Assembly (NCBI GenBank): GCA_003222755.1
Contig: QHXA01000073.1
Coordinates: 1 to 8,294 of the forward strand
Length of the DNA stretch: 8,294 nt
Direction of reading: 5' to 3'
Source: Acidobacteriota bacterium
GTDB lineage: Bacteria; Acidobacteriota; Terriglobia; 20CM-2-55-15
The position numbers and the translations under genes were made by a program. Shown one piece after another: positions 1-5,198 of this stretch; position 1 is the stretch's first letter; the number at the start of each line of letters is the position of its first letter. Under the pieces are notes generated by a model that saw nothing but the letters and a program-made list of their open reading frames with translations, was not told the DNA's origin and made no database searches.

Positions 1-80
1 GACCGCCATTCGCCGATGGGTGACGTGTTGGCGTTTGCGTTTACCGACCGGTTGCGTGGTTCTCAATACGTCAGGCGAAG

Positions 81-493
81 ATTTTTGTTTTCTGTAAATC
101 CGACGGGAGTCCGCTTCATCCCGATGTGGTTCGCAAGGATGTGCTATACCCGATGCTGGACCGGCTGGGTATTGTTCGAACGACGCGCGCATCGGTTTTC
201 CATGCCTTCCGGCACGCTGCCGCCAGTTTGATCAATGACCAAACCGGAGATATCAAGCTGGCTCAGAAGCTGCTTGGGCACACGAACGTGACGATGACCG
301 CGAATGTGTACACCCACACGTATAGGGAGTCGGAACGGCGGGCGACTGTGGAGTTGGAGCGCGCGATTTTTGGAGATTGTCGAGGTTTTGTTCTCTGTTC
401 CTCGTGGGGAACAAGAACGGGAGTCAAATACTCGTCGGTGAAAATGTGGTGTGTAACCCAAACGAAAAAGGCCGGTCATTCACCGGCCCCAGA

Positions 494-512
<19 letters not shown>
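81..512 (+). pseudogene. Tyrosine recombinase/phage integrase, C-terminal remnant
   Basis: This is the C-terminal half of a tyrosine recombinase, the enzyme family that integrates and excises phages and genomic islands. The frame reads FVFCKSDGSPLHPDVVRKDV, a typical lead-in to the catalytic domain, then HAFRHAAASL (the His-x-x-Arg box), KLAQKLLGH (the second His) and VYTHT with the presumed nucleophile Tyr. Recognisable similarity runs from about 81 to 374. The catalytic-domain Arg and Lys that normally lie upstream, and the whole N-terminal DNA-binding domain, are missing. A TGA at 21-23 closes the frame, and none of the three forward frames before 81 looks like integrase. The first in-frame ATG is at 126. 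After about residue ERAIFGD the frame runs on without family resemblance through the tRNA terminator and into the tRNA gene, stopping at 512. It is most likely a decayed remnant. A frameshifted gene whose 5' part lies outside the window is the alternative. Confidence 0.75.
464..488 (-). terminator. Rho-independent terminator of the tRNA-fMet gene
   Basis: Read on the minus strand, GGCCGGT and ACCGGCC form a perfect 7-bp GC-rich stem (470-476 and 482-488) around a 5-nt loop, followed by five T residues (465-469). It starts 5 nt past the 3' end of the tRNA and has the right orientation to end its transcript. The same stem lies in the tail of the integrase frame, which supports that tail being spurious or degenerate. 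Confidence 0.8.
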
Positions 513-565
<53 letters not shown>

Positions 566-577
566 CTACAATGTTTC

Positions 578-605
578 ATTATATGACGGAAAGGCAGCCC
601 GTCAA
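578..605 (-). promoter_or_regulatory. Sigma-70-type promoter of tRNA-fMet
   Basis: On the minus strand TTGACG (600-605) and TATAAT (578-583) are separated by 16 bp. The -10 box is a perfect consensus match and the -35 box matches at five of six positions. The -10 ends 12 bp before the first tRNA base, giving a start a few nucleotides upstream of the mature 5' end. This is the strongest promoter visible in the window, as expected for a stable-RNA gene. Confidence 0.85.
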
Positions 606-632
606 CGGCACAAAAACTGCACGGCAATTCGC

Positions 633-639
633 GGAGGTG
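633..639 (+). promoter_or_regulatory. Ribosome binding site of the hemerythrin gene
   Basis: GGAGGTG lies 5 nt before ATG 645. It is the only strong Shine-Dalgarno sequence in the window, and it fixes the start against the longer open frame that begins inside the tRNA gene. Confidence 0.75.
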
Positions 640-644
640 TAGCT

Positions 645-1214
645 ATGCCCAGACGACGAAACGGTTCCAATTTGGCGAAATGGGGGATCATCGGCGGCGC
701 GATTGCGGGAGGTGCAGCTCTGATTCCTTTGATCCCACTCATCAAGAAGCGCGCGATGCGGGTGACGACGATCTTGAAGAAGGATCATCGGCTCGTGAGC
801 GGCATGATTCTCACGTTGCAGATGACGCCGCGCATCAATGGGATGGTCCGGAAAACTTTGTATGCTCAGATCCGAAATGACCTGATGGTCCATGCTCAGG
901 CGGAGGAAGAGGTTCTCTATCCGGCGATGCGGAACTTCATGTTCACGGAGGCGCGCTCGAATGTGGACGAGGCGTATCGCGACCATCAGCAAATCAAAGA
1001 TCTATTGAACGACCTCGGCACCATCGATCCACTCAGCGACGCATTCGATGGAAAGCTTGCGGACCTGAAGCGGAGCATACAGCATCACGTTGAACAAGAA
1101 GAGGGCGAAATGTTCCGCATCCTGACGCAACGGATGTCGACGGATCAACAGCAAGAACTCGGCCGTAGAATCCACGACCGCAAGATAGACTTGAAGATGC
1201 GAATGGCGGCGTAA
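645..1214 (+). CDS. Hemerythrin HHE domain protein with N-terminal hydrophobic segment
   Basis: This 189-residue protein has a hemerythrin-like four-helix domain, which binds a non-heme di-iron centre. Family members sense or carry O2, or respond to NO or iron; the ligand here cannot be read from the sequence. Visible ligand positions are His48 (KKDHRLV), His83 and Glu87 (HAQAE), His114 (YRDHQQI), and His148 and Glu152 (HVEQE), matching the H...HxxxE...H...HxxxE pattern. Residues 14-33 form an uncharged Gly/Ala/Ile-rich segment after a basic MPRRR start, predicting a membrane anchor with the domain in the cytoplasm. ATG 645 is chosen because GGAGGTG (633-639) sits at good spacing before it; the open frame extends further upstream but into the tRNA gene. 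It is transcribed away from tRNA-fMet, and PEBP follows 56 bp downstream. Family assignment is firm; physiological role is unknown. Confidence 0.88.
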   Translation: MPRRRNGSNLAKWGIIGGAIAGGAALIPLIPLIKKRAMRVTTILKKDHRLVSGMILTLQMTPRINGMVRKTLYAQIRNDLMVHAQAEEEVLYPAMRNFMFTEARSNVDEAYRDHQQIKDLLNDLGTIDPLSDAFDGKLADLKRSIQHHVEQEEGEMFRILTQRMSTDQQQELGRRIHDRKIDLKMRMAA

Positions 1215-1230
1215 CGATGCGCACACACCG

Positions 1231-1269
1231 TAGACGGTGAGTCGCAAAGACACGGTACAATTGTGCGAC
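1231..1269 (+). promoter_or_regulatory. Candidate promoter, possibly near-leaderless, of the PEBP gene
   Basis: TACAAT (1256-1261) matches five of six -10 consensus bases and lies 9 bp before GTG 1271. TAGACG (1231-1236), 19 bp further up, matches four of six -35 bases. Transcription would start only a few bases before the start codon, which would explain the lack of a Shine-Dalgarno sequence. A 6-bp inverted repeat, GTCGCA (1241-1246) and TGCGAC (1264-1269), brackets the -10 and could be an operator, though such short arms can arise by chance. Confidence 0.35.
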
Positions 1270-1270
1270 T

Positions 1271-1870
1271 GTGAAAAAAATCCTCAAGCATCTGTTGTGG
1301 ATTATTCCGCTAATCGTCGCCGTCAGCGTGATCTCGCTGGTGGCCTACGCGGCCACCGCGAGATCCGCGGACACGCGTTACCACTCGAAGCTCGCAAAAA
1401 CCATTCAAGTCTCCAGCAACAATTTTCAAAACGAACAGGAAATGCCTGCCGACCTTTCGTGCAAAGGCAGAGCAACAGCGCCGGAGGTCCACTGGACGAA
1501 CACGCCGGAACGCACGAAGTCATATGCGCTGATCGCGATGGATTGGGATGCGCCCTCGCCGCGGCTTCGACTTTTTCCTGTGGTCCATTGGGTCCTCTAC
1601 AACATTCCCGCAGATAGAAATGACATCCCAGAGAACTCCACGAATGCGTCTCTGACGCGGATGAAAATTGTGCCGGGATTGAATGTTGCCGGACAGCCTG
1701 GATATATGGCGCCGTGTCCGCCACTCGGAACGCACCGGTATGAATTCCGTGTGTACGCGCTCGATGTGGATCAAATCCAACCGGCATCGAACAACAAAGC
1801 CGCGGTCTTGAAAGCCATGGACGGACACATCCTGGGCTACGGGGAGTTGGTGGGCCTGAGACGGCCTTAA
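1271..1870 (+). CDS. PEBP family protein (YbhB/YbcL type), membrane-anchored or exported
   Basis: This 199-residue protein belongs to the phosphatidylethanolamine-binding/Raf-kinase-inhibitor-like family. The bacterial YbhB/YbcL proteins have a conserved anion-binding pocket, and their role is mostly unsettled. Pocket motifs are APEVHWTNTP (70-79), TKSYALIAMDWDAPS (82-96) with Asp91, Asp93 and Pro95, VHWVLYNIP (105-113) with His106, and GYMAPCPPLGTHRYEF (144-159); the last usually reads GPCPP, so Met-Ala replaces the usual residues. Residues 1-30 are a basic start plus a long hydrophobic stretch ending AYAATA, which is either a signal peptide with a possible cut after Ala27 or a membrane anchor. 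That would put the domain outside the cytoplasm. The GTG start is chosen because it places the lysines directly before the hydrophobic stretch. No Shine-Dalgarno is visible. It converges with ftsB, whose stop lies 29 bp away. Confidence 0.87.
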   Translation: MKKILKHLLWIIPLIVAVSVISLVAYAATARSADTRYHSKLAKTIQVSSNNFQNEQEMPADLSCKGRATAPEVHWTNTPERTKSYALIAMDWDAPSPRLRLFPVVHWVLYNIPADRNDIPENSTNASLTRMKIVPGLNVAGQPGYMAPCPPLGTHRYEFRVYALDVDQIQPASNNKAAVLKAMDGHILGYGELVGLRRP

Positions 1871-1899
1871 CGCGCAGTCATACTAAACCGCATGTACAG

Positions 1900-2205
1900 C
1901 TAATTTTCCGGAGTGACGAGGACGATCTCACCCGGTTTCACCAGCTTCAATTCTTCCCGGGCGAATTTCTCAATAGTCGTGGGATCTGTACGCAAAGCCT
2001 GGATCTCAGCGGTGAGCTGCTTATTTTCGGTGTTCAGCTGATTGATTTCGGTTTCGATCGCGCTGAGCTTTCTGGCTTGAGCGTGGACCTGTAAGGCGCC
2101 TTTATCATTGAATACCGCCAGCAGAAGCATCGCGAGGGTGAGAAGACCACAAACTGCGAGTGCGATCCGGACGATAACGCCTTGCATTAAGCTTCTGTGA
2201 TCCAT
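1900..2205 (-). CDS. ftsB: FtsB/DivIC-type septum formation initiator
   Basis: This small 101-residue bitopic membrane protein is of the FtsB/DivIC family, which links FtsL and FtsQ (DivIB) in the divisome and helps activate septal wall synthesis. It has a short cytoplasmic N-terminus, one transmembrane segment (about 10-31), a coiled-coil segment (about 40-72, with INQLNTENKQLTAEIQAL heptads), and the family signature AREEL (82-86) with KPGE (90-93). Length is close to E. coli FtsB (103). The gene overlaps the 3' end of the phosphohexomutase gene. ATG 2205 has GGGAG 4 nt upstream. A second ATG at 2187 shares a base with the mutase stop codon (TAATG), which would suit translational coupling and remove only six residues, so the start is open. 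FtsB and DivIC cannot be told apart from sequence alone. Confidence 0.85.
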   Translation of the reverse strand: MDHRSLMQGVIVRIALAVCGLLTLAMLLLAVFNDKGALQVHAQARKLSAIETEINQLNTENKQLTAEIQALRTDPTTIEKFAREELKLVKPGEIVLVTPEN

Positions 2206-3593
2206 TGTCTCCCGTATTCCAAAAGCTGGTCCAAATCCGCCGCGGATGTGGACTCCGCATAGAATCGAACAACAGGTTCCGTGCCTGAGGGACGCATCAG
2301 AACCCAGCTTCCATCGCCGAACAAAAGCTTCAATCCGTCTATCCGATTCTGCTCAACGACGCGCCTTCCGTGAAACTCTTGAACGTCAGATGCGATCTTT
2401 TGTCTCACTCGGGCGCTGATCGCCGGATCAAGATTCAGGTTCAGGCGGCGATTATATACTTCACCCACGCGAGAAAAAAGATCCTTTAGTTGATTGCTTA
2501 AAGATTTACGGCGGCTAGCGACCATTTCCGCGATCAACAAGCACGCTAGGATTCCATCCTTCTCGGGCACGTGACCACGAATCGAAAGTCCCGCGCTCTC
2601 CTCGCCGCCAAGGATGATGCGTCCTTGCTTTATGTATTCGCCGATGTACTTGAATCCCACCGGTGTTTCGAGAAGTTCCCGTCCATGGAGTCGTGCAACG
2701 CGATCGATCAGATGAGTCGTCGCAACGGTACGCGCGACACCGCCTTGCCATCCGCGGCTTTCGATCAGGTAGTCCACCAGCATGGCAATCAACTCGTTTG
2801 GGTACAGGAATTCACCGCCTTCATCCAGCACGCCGAAACGGTCCGCATCACCATCGGTTGCCAAGCCCAGCTGCAGAGAATTGTTGTTCATAACCGTCTT
2901 CAATTCGCCCAGCTGCTCCTCGGCGGGCTCGGGGTGGTGTCCGCCGAAATAAACATCGCGGTTCGTGTGGAGTACCATTGCAGGAATGTTCTCCTGGCGA
3001 AGAATTGCATCGAGATAACCGGCCCCTGAACCGTGCAGCGCGTCATAGGCGATCTTGAGGTTCGCGTCGCGGATTTTCTTGAAGTCGACCTTCGTCGCGA
3101 GATCGCGAAGATAAGCTGGACCAATATCGACCTTTTCAATCAGGTGGTCATTGGGTCTGGCGGTGAATTCCCAATTCGATTCCTGAAGCTGAACGATGTC
3201 GTTTTCAATTTCCGAAGTGACTTCGGGCAGCGCAGGGGCGCCATCGGGCGTAGAGAATTTCAGGCCATTGTACTCGCCAGGATTGTGACTTGCGGTAATG
3301 TTGATCGCGCCGTCGAGCTTTTCGCGCATGATCGTGAATGCGACCGCCGGCGTTGGCACTGCTTGTGAACAAAGTCGAGCGCGAATACTCTGAGAGGAGA
3401 GAACGCGCGCAACTTCACGGCCAAAATCTTCGGAAGCGAATCGCGTGTCATAGCCGACGAGGAGTGTCGGCGAGCTGGTCCGGCGTTTGATATAACGCCC
3501 AATGGCTTCGGTCGCGAGACGGACGTTACTGAACGTGAATTCATCTGCAATGATGGCGCGCCATCCGGATGTGCCAAACTTGATCTTGGTCAT
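2187..3593 (-). CDS. Phosphoglucomutase/phosphomannomutase family enzyme
   Basis: This 468-residue alpha-D-phosphohexomutase moves phosphate between C6 and C1 of hexoses through a phosphoserine and a bisphosphate intermediate. All four signature loops are present: TASHNP (100-105) with catalytic Ser102, metal-binding DGDAD (247-251), the sugar-specificity loop GGEESAG (329-335), and the phosphate-binding RPSGTEP (434-440). The N-terminus FGTSGWR (6-12) is the usual start of domain 1, so ATG 3593 is secure. GEES in the sugar loop suggests a phosphoglucomutase-type hexomutase rather than GlmM, where GEQSGH is usual, but substrate preference is inferred. The product would feed glycogen, lipopolysaccharide or nucleotide-sugar synthesis in the cytoplasm. 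Its 3' end overlaps ftsB by 19 bp, implying one transcript. No Shine-Dalgarno precedes the start, but a -10-like TATGAT lies 6 bp upstream. Confidence 0.92.
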   Translation of the reverse strand: MTKIKFGTSGWRAIIADEFTFSNVRLATEAIGRYIKRRTSSPTLLVGYDTRFASEDFGREVARVLSSQSIRARLCSQAVPTPAVAFTIMREKLDGAINITASHNPGEYNGLKFSTPDGAPALPEVTSEIENDIVQLQESNWEFTARPNDHLIEKVDIGPAYLRDLATKVDFKKIRDANLKIAYDALHGSGAGYLDAILRQENIPAMVLHTNRDVYFGGHHPEPAEEQLGELKTVMNNNSLQLGLATDGDADRFGVLDEGGEFLYPNELIAMLVDYLIESRGWQGGVARTVATTHLIDRVARLHGRELLETPVGFKYIGEYIKQGRIILGGEESAGLSIRGHVPEKDGILACLLIAEMVASRRKSLSNQLKDLFSRVGEVYNRRLNLNLDPAISARVRQKIASDVQEFHGRRVVEQNRIDGLKLLFGDGSWVLMRPSGTEPVVRFYAESTSAADLDQLLEYGRQWITEA

Positions 3594-3599
3594 AAGGAG

Positions 3600-3605
3600 A
3601 TCATA
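3600..3605 (-). promoter_or_regulatory. Candidate -10 box for a leaderless phosphohexomutase-ftsB transcript
   Basis: On the minus strand TATGAT matches five of six -10 consensus bases, and only 6 nt separate it from ATG 3593. The expected transcription start coincides with the A of the start codon. No convincing -35 box is visible; AT-rich sequence lies further upstream, inside cutA. The absence of a Shine-Dalgarno for this gene fits leaderless translation. Confidence 0.4.
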
Positions 3606-3613
3606 CCAACAAG

Positions 3614-3934
3614 ATGACGGACAAAATTATCGTGTTTGTAACGTGTGAATCGAAAGAACAGGCGGAGACAATTGCGCAAACCGTCGTTAGTGAAAGGTTA
3701 GCTGCGTGTGTCAATGTGCTGCCAGGAATTCGGTCCTGCTACATTTGGGAGCGCAAGCTGACATGGGCCGATGAAGTACTGTTGCTCATCAAGACGACAC
3801 GCGGCAGGTTCGATCAGTTGCAGGATCGAATCAAGGCGCTACACAGTTACTCACTGCCGGAAATCGTTGGCGTCACGATTGACGACGCCTTCGATAAATA
3901 CATTGCATGGATTGATATGTGTGTTGGAGCGTAG
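3614..3934 (+). CDS. cutA: CutA1-type divalent-cation tolerance protein
   Basis: This 106-residue protein is full length for CutA1, a very stable cytoplasmic trimer with a ferredoxin-like fold. It was linked to copper and divalent-metal tolerance in E. coli, though its real role remains debated. Motifs are the N-terminal strand IIVFVTCES (5-13), ACVNVLPGIRSCYIWERKL (31-49), the strand EVLLLIKTT (54-62) and LHSYSLPEIV (76-85). Cys11, His77 and Glu83 line up with the E. coli copper ligands Cys16, His83 and Glu90. The gene diverges from the phosphohexomutase gene, with 20 bp between start codons. AAGGAG (3594-3599) is 14 nt from the ATG, too far for normal use, and no nearer in-frame start exists, so the way translation begins is unclear. 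It converges with the cystathionine synthase-family gene through a hairpin. Confidence 0.93.
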   Translation: MTDKIIVFVTCESKEQAETIAQTVVSERLAACVNVLPGIRSCYIWERKLTWADEVLLLIKTTRGRFDQLQDRIKALHSYSLPEIVGVTIDDAFDKYIAWIDMCVGA

Positions 3935-3939
3935 GCCGC

Positions 3940-3976
3940 ACTGTAGCGGCGCTCTATGATCGCCGGATGCTACAGT
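3940..3976. terminator. Interrupted hairpin between convergent cutA and the Cys/Met enzyme gene
   Basis: ACTGTAGC (3940-3947) pairs with GCTACAGT (3969-3976), and inside it GGCG (3948-3951) pairs with CGCC (3961-3964). A 9-nt loop and a 4-nt bulge (3965-3968) remain. The structure starts 5 bp past the cutA stop and includes the stop codon of the convergent gene (3970-3972), a position suiting a bidirectional terminator. Neither strand has a T tract after the stem, so it is at best a weak intrinsic terminator; stabilising the two 3' ends is another possible role. Confidence 0.45.
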
Positions 3977-5112
3977 ACGGAAAATGCATTCTCGAGATCG
4001 GCAATCAAATCCTCCACGTCTTCAATGCCGACCGATATCCGAACCAGTCCATCGGTAATGCCGAGCCGGTTGCGTTCATGGACGGGCACCGAGGCATGCG
4101 TCATTGTCGCAGGATGTGAGATGAGGGTTTCCACTCCGCCGAGGCTTTCTCCTAACGAGCAAAGCTTCACGCGTTCAAGAAAGCGCCTCGCATTCTCGAG
4201 ACTGCCTAGGTCGAATGCGATCATGCCTCCAAAGCCGGACATCTGTTTCGACGCGAGTTCGTGCCCTGGGTGATTCGGGAGGCCTGGATAATAAATTTTC
4301 CGGACTCCCTCTTTGCGCGACAGGTAATCCGCGATCAGCTTGCCATTCGCGTTATGTGCTTCCATTCGGATCGGCAGCGTCTTGATCCCACGCAGCACAA
4401 GCCATGAATCGAAGGGCGCGAGGATGGCCCCAGCCGCATTCTGGATGAATTGCAATCGTTCGGCATCGTCCTGTCGTTTGAGGATTGCGACACCGCCAAC
4501 ACTATCGCTGTGCCCGTTGAGATATTTCGTCGTCGAGTGAACGGCGATATCGGCCCCGAGTTCCAACGGCCGCTGAAAATACGGTGTCATGAAGGTGTTG
4601 TCGACGACGACGCGGCAATCTGTCTGATGTGCAATCGAAGACACGCCGCGAATGTCGGTGATCGACATGATGGGATTTGTGGGCGTCTCGATGAAAACCA
4701 TGCGTGTATTTGTGCGCATCGACTTCTCGAGTTTTGCGAGATCGGACGTATTCACATACGTGAAATCGATACCGTAGTGACGGACGATCTTATCGAAGAG
4801 GCGAAACGTGCCGCCGTACACGTTATCGGAACAGATGGCATGATCGCCTTGCTTGAGCAGCAGGTGAGTGAGCGCGGTCGTGGCTGCCATTCCCGATGCA
4901 AACGCGTATCCGGCAATGCCGCCTTCCAGGACCGCCATATTCCTCTCCAGCGCCATCCGCGTTGGATTTTGAGTACGCGCGTATTCGAACCCTTTATGCT
5001 TGCCTAGCGCCTCCTGCACATATGTCGAGGTTTGGTAGATCGGAATTGTTACAGCGCCTGTTGTGGGATCCGGTTCTTGTCCGGCATGGATCGCGTCGGT
5101 TCTAAAGCCCAT
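3970..5112 (-). CDS. metB: Cystathionine gamma-synthase/gamma-lyase family PLP enzyme
   Basis: This 380-residue fold-type I PLP enzyme belongs to the Cys/Met metabolism family. Visible motifs are the N-terminal FRTDAIHAGQEPDPTTGAV, YARTQNPTR (44-52) with the Tyr and Arg that touch the neighbouring subunit's cofactor, FASGMAA (71-77), ETPTNP (142-147), DNTF (171-174), HSTTKYLNGH (192-201) with Schiff-base Lys196, and SLGGVETLISHPATMTH (323-339). The likely reaction is O-succinyl- or O-acetyl-homoserine plus cysteine to cystathionine (methionine synthesis); cystathionine gamma-lyase activity, the reverse-transsulfuration direction, is equally compatible, so the symbol is tentative. ATG 5112 is chosen because MGFRTDAIHAG is the family's normal start; the frame stays open upstream to 5193, but those residues look non-coding and include an inverted repeat. 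It is the last gene of the leftward uppP-ftsK group and may have its own promoter. Confidence 0.88.
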   Translation of the reverse strand: MGFRTDAIHAGQEPDPTTGAVTIPIYQTSTYVQEALGKHKGFEYARTQNPTRMALERNMAVLEGGIAGYAFASGMAATTALTHLLLKQGDHAICSDNVYGGTFRLFDKIVRHYGIDFTYVNTSDLAKLEKSMRTNTRMVFIETPTNPIMSITDIRGVSSIAHQTDCRVVVDNTFMTPYFQRPLELGADIAVHSTTKYLNGHSDSVGGVAILKRQDDAERLQFIQNAAGAILAPFDSWLVLRGIKTLPIRMEAHNANGKLIADYLSRKEGVRKIYYPGLPNHPGHELASKQMSGFGGMIAFDLGSLENARRFLERVKLCSLGESLGGVETLISHPATMTHASVPVHERNRLGITDGLVRISVGIEDVEDLIADLENAFSVL

Positions 5113-5143
5113 GGAAACATCGGAACACAAGAAGCACACGCAG

Positions 5144-5158
5144 GACAAAAGATTTGTC
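5144..5158. repeat. Small AT-rich palindrome upstream of the Cys/Met enzyme gene
   Basis: GACAAA (5144-5149) and TTTGTC (5153-5158) form a perfect 6-bp inverted repeat with a 3-bp spacer, about 32 bp before ATG 5112. Its position suits an operator or part of the leader of this gene. No promoter boxes around it are convincing. Confidence 0.3.
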
Positions 5159-5170
5159 GCAAACCGTATT

Positions 5171-5189
5171 CGCACCGCTCCGCGGTGCG
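5171..5189 (-). terminator. Perfect GC hairpin after ftsK
   Basis: CGCACCGC (5171-5178) and GCGGTGCG (5182-5189) form an 8-bp perfect stem with a 3-nt loop, 9 bp beyond the ftsK stop codon. Position and stability suit a transcript end or attenuator between ftsK and the Cys/Met gene. No T tract follows on the minus strand, so intrinsic termination is uncertain; it could instead stabilise the ftsK mRNA 3' end. Confidence 0.45.
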
Positions 5190-5198
5190 GCAAAACAA

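Noticed and set aside
1..80. Remaining N-terminal part of the integrase in another frame
   Set aside because: None of the three forward frames gives convincing recombinase sequence, so no simple frameshift join can be supported.
4450..5007. 185-codon open frame opposite the Cys/Met enzyme gene
   Set aside because: Antisense shadow of a well-supported PLP enzyme, with no family resemblance.
5113..5193. N-terminal extension of the Cys/Met enzyme (27 residues, Cys-rich)
   Set aside because: The family starts at MGFRTDAIHAG; the extension includes non-coding palindromes and nothing like a targeting signal needed for this cytoplasmic enzyme.
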